Source of the DNA: Syntrophomonas palmitatica JCM 14374
GTDB lineage: Bacteria; Bacillota; Syntrophomonadia; Syntrophomonadales; Syntrophomonadaceae
DNA length: 64,000 nt
Direction of reading: 5' to 3'
Assembly: GCF_001311885.1 (NCBI RefSeq)
Contig: NZ_BBCE01000006.1
Coordinates: 1 to 64,000 of the forward strand
The translations under genes and the position numbers were made by a program. Each line of letters begins with the position of its first letter. Positions within the stretch are counted from its first letter, which is position 1. Of this stretch, positions 56,171-64,000 are shown piece after piece. Below the pieces are notes generated by a model, which did no database searches, had not been told where the DNA came from, and saw only the letters and a list, made by a program, of their open reading frames with translations.

Positions 56171-57526
56171 GTGGGCAGTGATTACAGCCTGCAGCAATTA
56201 GAAGCATACAACCAGCACATTGAAAATCTGGTCAAGGATGTAGGCCTGGACTGTTATCCACAGGAATTTGAGATAGTAAGCTATGAAAATATGATTGGCT
56301 ATGAAGCCTATTCAGGAATACCTGTACGCTACCGGCACTGGAGCTTCGGCAAGGCCTACGAACGCAAAAAAACCTTTTATCATTATAACCTTACCGGTTT
56401 GCCCTATGAAATGGTCATCAATTCCAATCCTTGTCTGGCCTATCTTATGAAAGACAATACCTTGCTGCTGCAGGTATTAACCATGGCGCATGTTTATGGC
56501 CACAACGACTTTTTTTAAAAACAACCGGCTTTTTGCCGGGGGAACCAGAGCGGAACATTCCCTGGAAATGTTCAAATCGCATGCCCGCAGGATTGAGGAG
56601 TATATGCAGGACCCCAGCATTGGATATGAACGGGTGGAGAGAGTGCTTGACGCGGCCCATACGCTGCGCTTTCAAACTTACCGTAACGTTGGGCAAAAGC
56701 ATCTAAGTACCGAGGCCCAGAAAGCAGAGCTGGTCAGAAAGTCCATGCCGCCTGTTTCTCAGTATCCGCTGTTCCAGTCTGCGGTTAAACCTGAACCGCC
56801 TGATCTGAACCGTGTACCTCTGGAAATAGAAGAAGACCTGCTGCTGTTTCTATATGAACATGCCCCTTTGGAAGAATGGGAACGTGACATTATACGGATT
56901 GTTCGCGAAGAAAGTCTGTATTTTTGCCGCAAATAGAAACCAAAATCATGAATGAGGGCTGGGCCAGCTACTGGCATAATAAATTGCTGAAAGAACTTGA
57001 CCTGCCGCAGGACCTGTATCTGGAGTTTTTGAAACGTCATAACCAGGTGATCTCGCCTCATGAGGGCTCAATTAATCCTTATCACCTGGGGTTTAAGATA
57101 TTTGAGAAACTGGAACAGGCAAAGGGGATTTCACATCTATTTGCGGTACGGGAGCAGGAACGTGATGCTTCTTTCATACGTAAATTTCTTGATAGGGAAC
57201 TCTGCCATGAATTGAATCTTTTCGCCTATTTCAAGAAAGGGCGGGACTTCGTGGTCAGCGAAGTGGCAGATGAGGAAGGCTGGCAGAAAATCAGAAATAT
57301 TTTGGCCGCAAACGTTGGCATTCAGGCGGTTCCAAATATTGTGGTAAGGGAAGTCGGCAAAAAGGACCGCCTTTTGATGTTGGAACACGAATGGGATCAC
57401 CGGGAACTGCAGTTGGAGTATGCCATGCATACTATAAAATATATAGCCCGCTTATGGGATGCCAGGGTGCGGCTGCGTACCCTGGTGCGCAATTCTTTTC
57501 AAATATTAGAAGCTGACCCCGATTAA
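56171..57526 (+). CDS. spoVR: SpoVR family protein (two frameshifts)
   Basis: Repaired, this is about 451 aa, typical of SpoVR (468 aa in B. subtilis). One extra T in the run at 56510-56516 and one missing T at 56921-56925 split it into three frames. Family segments are VRYRHWSFGKAYERKKTFYH, QVLTMAHVYGHNDFFKNNRL, KIMNEGWASYWHNKLLKELD and ISPHEGSINPYHLGFKIFEK. SpoVR is needed for spore cortex formation in Bacillus; its biochemistry is poorly understood. AAGGAGGG precedes GTG 56171. Confidence 0.92.
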
Positions 57527-57726
57527 AATAAAGATTAACAGAGAGCCCCAGGACTCTTGATAGGTCGCCAGAGCAGCGAAAAACAGATATACTACGCAGT
57601 TTGCATTACGGCTTGGGAAAACCTTAAGAATAAAATCTTCAAATAATATTTGGTGAAGGATTTTCAGGCTGGAACACGAACTAAAGAAAAAGATGCGAGT
57701 GCGTTTATTAGGAAGGGGATTTACGG

Positions 57727-58379
57727 GTGGACGAGCTTAAACAGGTAGAGATTGTTGTGGACGGGGTTACCGGGGTGGGTAAATCCAGCCTGGTGAAGAT
57801 TATATGTGAGGAATTTGGATTGCAGCCTTTCAGTGAAATGTTTGAAGATGAAAACCGTCTGCTGCATAAGTTCTTCTATGATCGTGAAAAGTGGGCATTC
57901 CCCATGCAGACCAACTTCTTGACCAACCGTTTTAAACAATACCGCGAAGCCATGAAAACCGGATTGGCGGTGATGGACCGCTCCATTTATTCAGACCGGA
58001 TTTTCGCCCGTATGTACCTGGAATACGGATATTTAAGCCCTGAAGAATACGCTGTTTACGATAATCTCCTGGAGACCATGCTGGAACATGTTATCCCGCC
58101 CAAACTGCTGGTTTATCTGCAAGTGGATACCGAGGAGCTATTCGCCGTATACACCGCCGGGGCAGGCCCGATGAGGTGGAAGTGGAATGGGAATACTGGG
58201 ATACTTTGAATAAATGCTACGAGAAGAATTACAGGGAGTATGCACTGGGCGGGGGAATTCTTGTTATAAAAGTGGACGGGCTTGATTATGTACATCGTCC
58301 TGAAGACCGGGAGTTCATGTTGAATCAAATCAGACAAGCTCGAAAAAAGGGCATATTAAATCAGGCCGCGGGAGCATAA
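57727..58379 (+). CDS. Deoxynucleoside kinase (frameshift)
   Basis: A missing C at 58143 truncates the frame; repaired, it encodes about 217 aa, standard for dGuo/dAdo kinases. It has the P-loop VVDGVTGVGKSSLVKIICEE, the MDRSIYSDRIFARMYLEYGY segment containing the DRS motif, and the lid RRIHRRGRPDEVEVEWEYW (visible only after repair). It salvages deoxynucleosides to monophosphates using ATP. GTG 57727 follows AGGAAGGGG. It stands alone between spoVR and the repeat-bearing gap. Confidence 0.9.
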
Positions 58380-58514
58380 ACAAAAGCTTAGACAATTAAC
58401 AAAAATTAACAAATAAATTAATATCTTGCTTTAGGGGTTGAGTCCGCCTTGGATAAAGCATTATATTTGCCTTGGTTAGGGGTGCAAAAGTTAAGTGTTT
58501 TATAATAACCGCTG

Positions 58515-58550
58515 CATGACAAGGGCAATGTCGTCCTGGTCATGTTTTTT
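58515..58550 (+). terminator. Probable terminator in the gap after the kinase
   Basis: CATGACAAGG and CCTGGTCATG pair with one mismatch around a 10-base loop and are followed by six Ts (58545-58550). It lies about 135 bases after the kinase stop. Confidence 0.75.
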
Positions 58551-58595
58551 TAATGTATAGGAAGTATGGTTTGCAAACGGCTGCGGATAGATAAC

Positions 58596-58767
58596 GGGGA
58601 AAGATTGCTTCGCTGTGCTCGCAATGACACGAAAGATTGCTTCGCTGTGCTCGCAATGACACAATAGAGGATTATCTTCGGGAACAATCTTACTGTCGCT
58701 GCGATAGCGCAGCGGCGCGGCAATCTAAAACGATAACGCTGATCGCCCGGAGGGCGAATTTGTTCTT
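58596..58767. repeat. Dispersed repeat element, copy B
   Basis: This is the second copy of the element at 41293-41460, in the same orientation, with matching ends (gaaagattgcttcgct and cgaatttgttctt) and matching inner inverted end (gcgcagcggcgcggcaatct). It differs by scattered substitutions and a duplicated left end. Together with the terminator it fills the 480-base gap between the kinase and the small membrane protein; I see no gene there. Confidence 0.8.
58599..58662. repeat. Perfect 32-bp tandem duplication at the left end of copy B
   Basis: The 32 bases at 58599-58630 are repeated exactly at 58631-58662. Copy A has this unit only once, so the duplication is specific to copy B and recent. 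Confidence 0.9.
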
Positions 58768-58858
58768 AGGCTCTCTTTGCATGAGCAAAGCTTTATGATA
58801 TATAGTTAAGAGTGCAAAAGCTGCTTTATATAAGGCTTATATTCAAGGTGGTGAAACG

Positions 58859-59290
58859 GTGGCTGGGTCGTTAGTTGTATTTGCCGGTATTTTGTTTATC
58901 ATATACTCATTTTATTTTATTAAAATAATTAAGGGCAGCCCTGAAGAGTTTGAATCGGAAATGATGCAGGGATTGGCGGCCTGGATTATCAGCCGCGGCG
59001 CCAAAGCTAAAGGCCAGCTCTGGGGAATGCTGTTTATATCAATGTTGGCGGAAACAGCTTACTTCATATTGGCTTTTTTAACTTTAGACAATCTGTTTAT
59101 GATTTTGTTTACCTGTTTCTTTGCAGGATACGAACTGCTGCATCTTTTATTATTAACGTATAATCTGGCCGGTTTCTTCGCCGGCAGATTGAAGCTCAAA
59201 GAAATATTCCGCTGGAAAGCTGAACGTTTCAGCGCATTGCTTTTTTTCACGCATTCCATGCTGGTGATAATCGTCCTATCATTCCTATAA
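58859..59290 (+). CDS. Hypothetical four-helix membrane protein
   Basis: This 143-aa protein starts at GTG 58859 after AAGGTGGTG. Hydrophobic segments are VVFAGILFIIYSFYFIKIIK, GMLFISMLAETAYFILAFLT, LFMILFTCFFAGYELLHLLL and ALLFFTHSMLVIIVLSFL, with a short cytoplasmic loop between helices 1 and 2 (GSPEEFESEMMQGLA). No family is recognised. It precedes gerA by about 95 bases on the same strand. Confidence 0.75.
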   Translation: MAGSLVVFAGILFIIYSFYFIKIIKGSPEEFESEMMQGLAAWIISRGAKAKGQLWGMLFISMLAETAYFILAFLTLDNLFMILFTCFFAGYELLHLLLLTYNLAGFFAGRLKLKEIFRWKAERFSALLFFTHSMLVIIVLSFL

Positions 59291-59383
59291 TCTCCGGCCT
59301 GAAAATTACAAATGCAAATGAACCGGCGCATAGCCATCTTCTGATAGGGAAAGCTATAGCAAAATAAGCAGGAGTATGGCTGA

Positions 59384-60955
59384 ATGAGGATATTAGCGCG
59401 TAAAGCATGTGCAGCAGAGGAAACCAACCGCCGTTTACACTCAGATATTCCTCAAACCCCGCTTCCGCCAGGGCTGCAAGATAAAATCAGCTTGCTGCAG
59501 CCCTATATTGAAAAAAGTGATGATATCGTAAAACGTTCGTTTTCAGCCGGCAGGGGTCTAGATATCGAGGCTGTGGCTGTATATATCAATGCGGTTATTG
59601 ATAAGAATATGTTAAACGAAGACGTTTTGCGGCCGCTGATGTTAGCGGATGCTGAATATGACCACAGCCAATCAGACCCGCTCAAACTATTTCAAGAAAA
59701 AATCGTACATGTAGGTAATATTAAATCCATTGATAATCTTAACAGCCTGGTTCATCACATTTATGACGGCATGCTGGTGCTGTTATTCAACGGTATAAGT
59801 ACGGTACTGGCAGTGGAGATCCACGGGGGCGAATTCAGGGCGGTTGACGAACCACCGGGAGAAAGGACTATTAGAGGCTCAAGAGAAGGATTTGTAGAGA
59901 TTCTCGATGTCAATATCTCGATGATTCGCCGAAGACTCAGAGACCCAAATTTAGTAGTAAAGAAAACCGTGGTAGGCAAACGTACCCGCAACCAGGTGGC
60001 GATTCTCTATGTTGAGGACATAGCATCACCTGAACTCGTGGCTGAACTAGAGCGCAGGCTGGATGCGATCGACATCGATGGAATAGTGGCTTCAGGATAT
60101 ATTGAACAATTTATCGAAGACCAGCCCAGCGCGATTTTTCCACAGGTTTGGTCGAGTGAAAGACCGGACAAATTAACCATGAAACTTCTGGAAGGCCGTA
60201 TAGTCATAATACCCGACGGAACGCCGCTGGCCCTGTCCATGCCGTCTCTTTTTATAGAGTTCATGCAGGCGTCGGAAGACTATTATGAAAGGACCCTGGG
60301 TGCGTCATACCAGAGACTGCTGAGATTCCTGGCCTTTTTTATCGCTATCTCGCTGCCGGCCTTATATATCTCATTGTTAAGTTTTCACCCCGAGATGCTG
60401 CCCACGGGTTTGATAACAAGCCTGGCCCAGGCGCGCAAACAGGTTCCCTTTCCTGTGCTTCTCGAAACCCTGTTACAGGAAATTATTATTCAGCTGGTTA
60501 TCGAATCCGGACTGCGTCTGCCCGGTTCGGTAGGGCAAACCGTAGGGGTGGTGGCAGGTATTATACTGGGTCAGGCAGCGGTTGCGGCCAAGCTGGCTTC
60601 TCCCGGTATCATTATCGTGATAGCCATTACGGCTCTGGCTACCTTTGCCCTGCCCTCCAATTCCATGATACTGGCCAGCAGGGTTATACGCCTGCCGATG
60701 CTTTTCTTAGCGGCCGCCTTTGGCTTATTTGGATTTTCTTTGGGTTGGCTTTTGCTGCTTACACACCTGACCAGCCTGGAGAGCCTGGGGGTTCCCTATT
60801 TTGCCCCCTTTGCCCCTACCAGGTACCGGGATTTGCAGGATACTCTGTTCAGGTTCCCGCTGTGGAAAATGAAACAGCGGCCCGCATCTATTCCTCATCA
60901 GGATGACCGCCGCCAGGGAAATACCAGACAATCTGGAGGAGGATATGGGAACTAA
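59384..60955 (+). CDS. gerA: Spore germinant receptor A subunit
   Basis: The 523-aa GerA-family protein has an N-terminal soluble domain (DIVKRSFSAGRGLDIEAVAV), RRLRDPNLVVKKTVVGKRTR, and a membrane domain with the signature PGLITSLAQARKQVPFPVLL-type segment followed by EIIIQLVIESGLRLPGSVGQ and VVAGIILGQAAVAAKLASPG. In the inner spore membrane it senses nutrients with GerB and GerC. ATG 59384 has a weak AGGAGTATGG upstream. Its end overlaps gerB by 11 bases. Confidence 0.94.
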   Translation: MRILARKACAAEETNRRLHSDIPQTPLPPGLQDKISLLQPYIEKSDDIVKRSFSAGRGLDIEAVAVYINAVIDKNMLNEDVLRPLMLADAEYDHSQSDPLKLFQEKIVHVGNIKSIDNLNSLVHHIYDGMLVLLFNGISTVLAVEIHGGEFRAVDEPPGERTIRGSREGFVEILDVNISMIRRRLRDPNLVVKKTVVGKRTRNQVAILYVEDIASPELVAELERRLDAIDIDGIVASGYIEQFIEDQPSAIFPQVWSSERPDKLTMKLLEGRIVIIPDGTPLALSMPSLFIEFMQASEDYYERTLGASYQRLLRFLAFFIAISLPALYISLLSFHPEMLPTGLITSLAQARKQVPFPVLLETLLQEIIIQLVIESGLRLPGSVGQTVGVVAGIILGQAAVAAKLASPGIIIVIAITALATFALPSNSMILASRVIRLPMLFLAAAFGLFGFSLGWLLLLTHLTSLESLGVPYFAPFAPTRYRDLQDTLFRFPLWKMKQRPASIPHQDDRRQGNTRQSGGGYGN

Positions 60956-62038
60956 GTCCAGTGCCAGCATAACCAGCAAACAATTGGTGTTTGTATTTAT
61001 AGGAGCTACGATTGGAATCGCTGTCTCAGCATTCCGCGCGGGTTAGTCGACGCTGCCGGGCAAACCGCCTGGATGGCCCTGCCCATCGGAGCGCTGGTTC
61101 CGCTGTTGTCTCTGTTTATGATCGAACGTATCTGCCGCCGCGTGCCGGGTGTGAATTTTATAGAGCTTAATCAGAGATTGTTGGGTAAAACAGCGGGATT
61201 TATTATGGTCATGCTATTTATACTGTATATTATTGTTTTTGAATCAATAGTAATAAGAACCTTTGCCGATGTGACCAAGATCTATATGCTGCCGGCCACG
61301 CCTTTATGGGTTATACTCTTACTCGTGGCGTTTTCGGTTTATTATGTGATCAGCAAAGGTTCGCGGGTAGTAGCCAGAATAAATGAATTGATTTTTTATA
61401 TTTTGCTTATTACCCTCATAATCGCCCTTGTGCCTTTGCCTATGGGAGATTACAATAATCTCCTGCCGCTATGGGAAATCGATCCCGCCGGTCTAATGAA
61501 GGGTGTCTTATACAGCGCCTTTGCCTTTGAAGGGCTGGAAATCCTTCTGGTTATATATTCACTGGTGGATAAAAAAGAAAGAATAATTAAGGCCGGATTG
61601 ACCGCGATTGGCATCACCCTGGGAGTATACATTTATATTATAATTTTAGGCATTCTGGTTTTTGGCCTCGATTTGATCAAACTGCTGCTTTGGCCGGGCA
61701 TATATTACTATAAAACGGTCAGTTTCACAGCTTTCCCGCGCCTGGAGTTCTTCCTGCTGGCCTTTTGGATAGGCCTGGGCGCTCGCCCCGCTTTTACCAT
61801 GGGTTTTGCCGCTTCCTTATCGCTCAGCCAGCTCTTTAATATCAATGATAACCGCTTTCATCTGGTGGCCCTGGCCGCTGTCACAGCCATGTTCGGGCTG
61901 GCTTTAATACCCGGCGACATTTTTGCGGTTTTTAAAATCTGGGATTATGTCGGTTTAGTCGCGCTGGCGGTCAGCCTGCTTTATCCGGCGGGGCTTCATC
62001 TGGCCGCTTTTATAGGAGGGCTGGATCATGAAAAATAG
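60945..62038 (+). CDS. gerB: Spore germinant receptor B subunit (frameshift near start)
   Basis: One missing C at 61025 breaks the frame 27 codons in; repaired, it is about 364 aa of the amino acid permease-like GerB family with about ten helices. The N-terminus reads SKQLVFVFIGATIGIAVLSI, then PRGLVDAAGQTAWMALPIGA, and later VLYSAFAFEGLEILLVIYSL. It is thought to bind the germinant. ATG 60945 follows GGAGGAGG inside gerA. The stop overlaps gerC by 11 bases, so all three are coupled. Confidence 0.92.
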
Positions 62039-63143
62039 AAGGCGGTTAGCGACATTGTTTTTAGGGCTGGTTTTGTTAATGTCCGGCTGCTGGGATGCGC
62101 GTGATGTAGACAAACTGGCCTTTCCCTTGTGTGCCGGCTATGATGTTCATCGCGGAGATAAGCAAGGCCCCGATTGGGTCGATGTTACCACTTTGATTCC
62201 CAACCTTTCTCCCGAGGCGCCCAACAAGCTCCATGTTCAAACCCTGTCGGAAAGAACCACGGCTTATGCCAGAAATCCCAGGACATATTATGATGCTGAT
62301 GAATATCTTCCAGGCATAAACCGGGTTTTAATTCTAGGATATGATTTGGCAAGGCATGGTTACACAAATTATATAGACACCTTGGGGAGAGTACCGGGTA
62401 TCAGCGGCACCATGCTTTTTGCGGTGGCACAGGGCCGGGCTGAGGAGATAATAAAGACACCGGCCAAGGATTATCAGAACAATGGTTTCTATCTGATTAT
62501 TCTCCTGGGTGAGGCCCAGAAAAAAAGCTTTATTCCTACGGTTAGGGGATTTGAAATGTTTGTCAATCTGGCGCCGGGGAAAAACCCGGTTTTGCCCGTA
62601 GTAAAAAAAGACAAAAACAAAATTATTATAGGGGGAGCGGCGCTCTTTAGAAAGGATAAGCTGATATATTTATGCAATACTGACGAGACCAGGACCATGA
62701 TGATGCTGAGGGGCATAAAAGCCAAAGGATACTACCCTTTTCAATTGCAGGGGGATGGAAAAGGCGAACAAAAGGGGACGGTGTTTATAGGCAACAGGCG
62801 CAAAGTAAAGGTTGTCAGGCAGGGAAATCAATATACCTATTATATAAATATCAAACTACATGGGGTAGTGGTCGAACACCTAAATCACGCCCAGACTCTC
62901 GACCAGGAGTGTGTAGACTGCATAGAGAGGTCGATAGCCAATAAAGTAGAAGGCGAGTGCCAGCGTTTTTTGGCTAAAATGCAAAACGAATTAAAGACAG
63001 ACTGTATAGATATCAATAAGTATGCCCTGGCCAAATGGCGCCGGGAACTGACGCCGGTTATTGACAGTGAGGAGTTCATACAAAACGCCAGGATTGAGGT
63101 CAAAGCCGAAGTCGCCCTGGAAAATGCCGGCGAATCTTTGTGA
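62028..63143 (+). CDS. gerC: Spore germinant receptor C subunit (lipoprotein)
   Basis: The 371-aa lipoprotein has a signal peptide and lipobox followed by the GerC hallmark (LLMSGCWDARDVDKLAFPLC). Family features include PEAPNKLHVQTLSERTTAYA, GINRVLILGYDLARHGYTNY, and a C-terminal half ending CQRFLAKMQNELKTDCIDIN and KWRRELTPV. It anchors on the outer face of the inner spore membrane and completes the receptor. Confidence 0.94.
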   Translation: MKNRRRLATLFLGLVLLMSGCWDARDVDKLAFPLCAGYDVHRGDKQGPDWVDVTTLIPNLSPEAPNKLHVQTLSERTTAYARNPRTYYDADEYLPGINRVLILGYDLARHGYTNYIDTLGRVPGISGTMLFAVAQGRAEEIIKTPAKDYQNNGFYLIILLGEAQKKSFIPTVRGFEMFVNLAPGKNPVLPVVKKDKNKIIIGGAALFRKDKLIYLCNTDETRTMMMLRGIKAKGYYPFQLQGDGKGEQKGTVFIGNRRKVKVVRQGNQYTYYINIKLHGVVVEHLNHAQTLDQECVDCIERSIANKVEGECQRFLAKMQNELKTDCIDINKYALAKWRRELTPVIDSEEFIQNARIEVKAEVALENAGESL

Positions 63144-63201
63144 TGTGTTACCTTGGGAATATGGTATTATAGCATAGAGGAAGATAAATTGGCTGGGGGG
63201 A

Positions 63202-63930
63202 ATGAAACTGGAAGTAACGGATAAATATCCGCGTTGGGGTTTTGTGGAAATAATACTGGCCTACTTCTGCATAATGCTGGTCGGCTGGGCGTATTCCTGG
63301 GCTGATCAGCAAAGCGGCGGATTTGTCCGCTGGATAGGCTTGGCGGATAACCAGTTCAATGCTTTCGTTACCGCCTACATAGTTCAATTTATAACTACCA
63401 TTGCGATGGTGGTCTTTTTCACGATTATTGTGAATAAGGCCGATTGGCAACAACTCGGCCTGAAATCGGCTTCAAAGGAGGCTTTTATTAAATATGGCTT
63501 CTTAGGCGGGGTGCTGCTGCTGGGAATGGTTATGATTCTCGGCTACCCTATAAATTACCTGCAGCCAGACCTGGAACCGCAGGTTTTTGAGAAGATACTA
63601 CGTTCTATAGATAATATCCCTGCTTTGCTGCTTTTGTTGTTTATGGGAAGTGTACTGGCTCCAATTTCCGAGGAACTCTTTTACCGGGGTATGATGTACC
63701 CGGTTTTCCGCAGGCATCTGGGGATACGGTGGGGAGCGACAGCAGCCGGTGCGGTTTTTGGCCTGGCCCACTGGGATCTGTGGCGAACCATACCGCTGGC
63801 GGTGGGCGGAGCCTTGTTGTGCTGGATATATGAAAAGACCGGGAGTATACTGGTGTCTGCTGTGGCTCATGGGGTTTGGAACGGAACTCTGGCATTGATA
63901 ATTTATTTTACGATGGTTTATAATTTATAA
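63202..63930 (+). CDS. CPBP family intramembrane metalloprotease
   Basis: The 242-aa membrane protein has the three conserved motifs of CAAX-protease/bacteriocin-processing (CPBP) enzymes: APISEELFYRGMMYPVFRRH (EE-x3-R), VFGLAHWDLWRT (F-x3-H) and VSAVAHGVWNG (H-x3-N), embedded in about seven helices. Members cleave peptides in the membrane or serve in immunity to bacteriocins; the substrate here is unknown. ATG 63202 follows GGGGGG. It lies 58 bases after gerC and could be read through from it. Confidence 0.9.
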   Translation: MKLEVTDKYPRWGFVEIILAYFCIMLVGWAYSWADQQSGGFVRWIGLADNQFNAFVTAYIVQFITTIAMVVFFTIIVNKADWQQLGLKSASKEAFIKYGFLGGVLLLGMVMILGYPINYLQPDLEPQVFEKILRSIDNIPALLLLLFMGSVLAPISEELFYRGMMYPVFRRHLGIRWGATAAGAVFGLAHWDLWRTIPLAVGGALLCWIYEKTGSILVSAVAHGVWNGTLALIIYFTMVYNL

Positions 63931-63943
63931 CCGGGGTGATAAA

Positions 63944-64000
63944 ATGCGATTTACGATTATAAATGTGAAAATTGCGGAAAGTTTGAAAAGATGCAGAGGA
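63944..64000 (+). CDS. FmdB-family zinc ribbon protein, start only (frameshift, cut by right edge)
   Basis: From ATG 63944, with GGGGTGATAAA upstream, adding one T to the run at 63950-63952 gives MRFYDYKCENCGKFEKMQR, the N-terminus of FmdB/CxxC small zinc ribbon proteins (M-P-x-Y-x-Y-x-C-x-x-C). Without the extra base the frame has no match. The gene continues beyond the window. Confidence 0.65.
   Translation, partial: MRFTIINVKIAESLKRCRG

Overview
The window looks like a chromosomal segment of a spore-forming, anaerobic-type Firmicute (class Clostridia). The evidence is a complete gerABC spore-germinant-receptor operon, an SspH small acid-soluble spore protein, the prkA / yhbH / spoVR sporulation-associated trio, a T-box leader and low-to-moderate GC. 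Acyl-CoA dehydrogenase, enoyl-CoA hydratase and FixABCX genes would suit a fatty-acid- or CoA-ester-metabolising relative of Syntrophomonadaceae, but that assignment is inference.

Layout. 0-5 kb: a partial gene, an orphan ParA ATPase with a small partner gene, a decayed GAF-GGDEF gene, a channel-only FeoB behind a near-perfect Fur box, a cupin, a nitroreductase and a perfect 16-bp parS palindrome. 5-12 kb: a DMT permease, a DUF4143 ATPase, a DUF2889 protein, arsM with a cysteine-rich MarR regulator, an Ldh_2-type dehydrogenase and a metallo-beta-lactamase-fold hydrolase. 12-24 kb: two diguanylate cyclases, an HD-GYP phosphodiesterase, two lipoprotein or unknown genes, sspH, lemA-tpm-sir2, another metallo-hydrolase, a crotonase and several tiny membrane proteins. 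24-26.4 kb: one large gene of unknown function.

26.4-38.5 kb: a T-box-controlled branched-chain amino acid locus, ilvD-ilvB-ilvN-ilvC-leuA-leuC-leuD-leuB-cimA. It covers valine and leucine synthesis, and isoleucine through the citramalate route, lacking only the transaminase. 38.5-44.5 kb: a LolA-like lipoprotein, a YhhQ-type transporter, a sugar nucleotidyltransferase and a MoxR ATPase / VWA pair. 44.7-49.5 kb: an acyl-CoA dehydrogenase followed by fixC-fixX-etfB-etfA. 49.6-57.5 kb: prkA, then an XRE repressor, a stand-alone HD-GYP protein and a chemoreceptor, then yhbH and spoVR. 57.7-64 kb: a deoxynucleoside kinase, gerABC, a CPBP protease and the start of an FmdB-type zinc ribbon gene.

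Data quality matters here. About eighteen otherwise sound genes are broken by a single missing base (sixteen cases) or extra base (two cases) in a short run of identical bases. Adding or removing that one base restores a full-length, family-typical protein each time. I treat these as probable sequencing or assembly errors and give the full corrected spans. Only the GAF/GGDEF fragment looks like true decay. Two dispersed intergenic repeat families run through the window: a degenerate one built on 'atctgcgttaatccgcg', mostly between cotranscribed genes, and a longer element with inverted ends in two copies. No tRNA, rRNA, CRISPR array, transposase or prophage was recognised.
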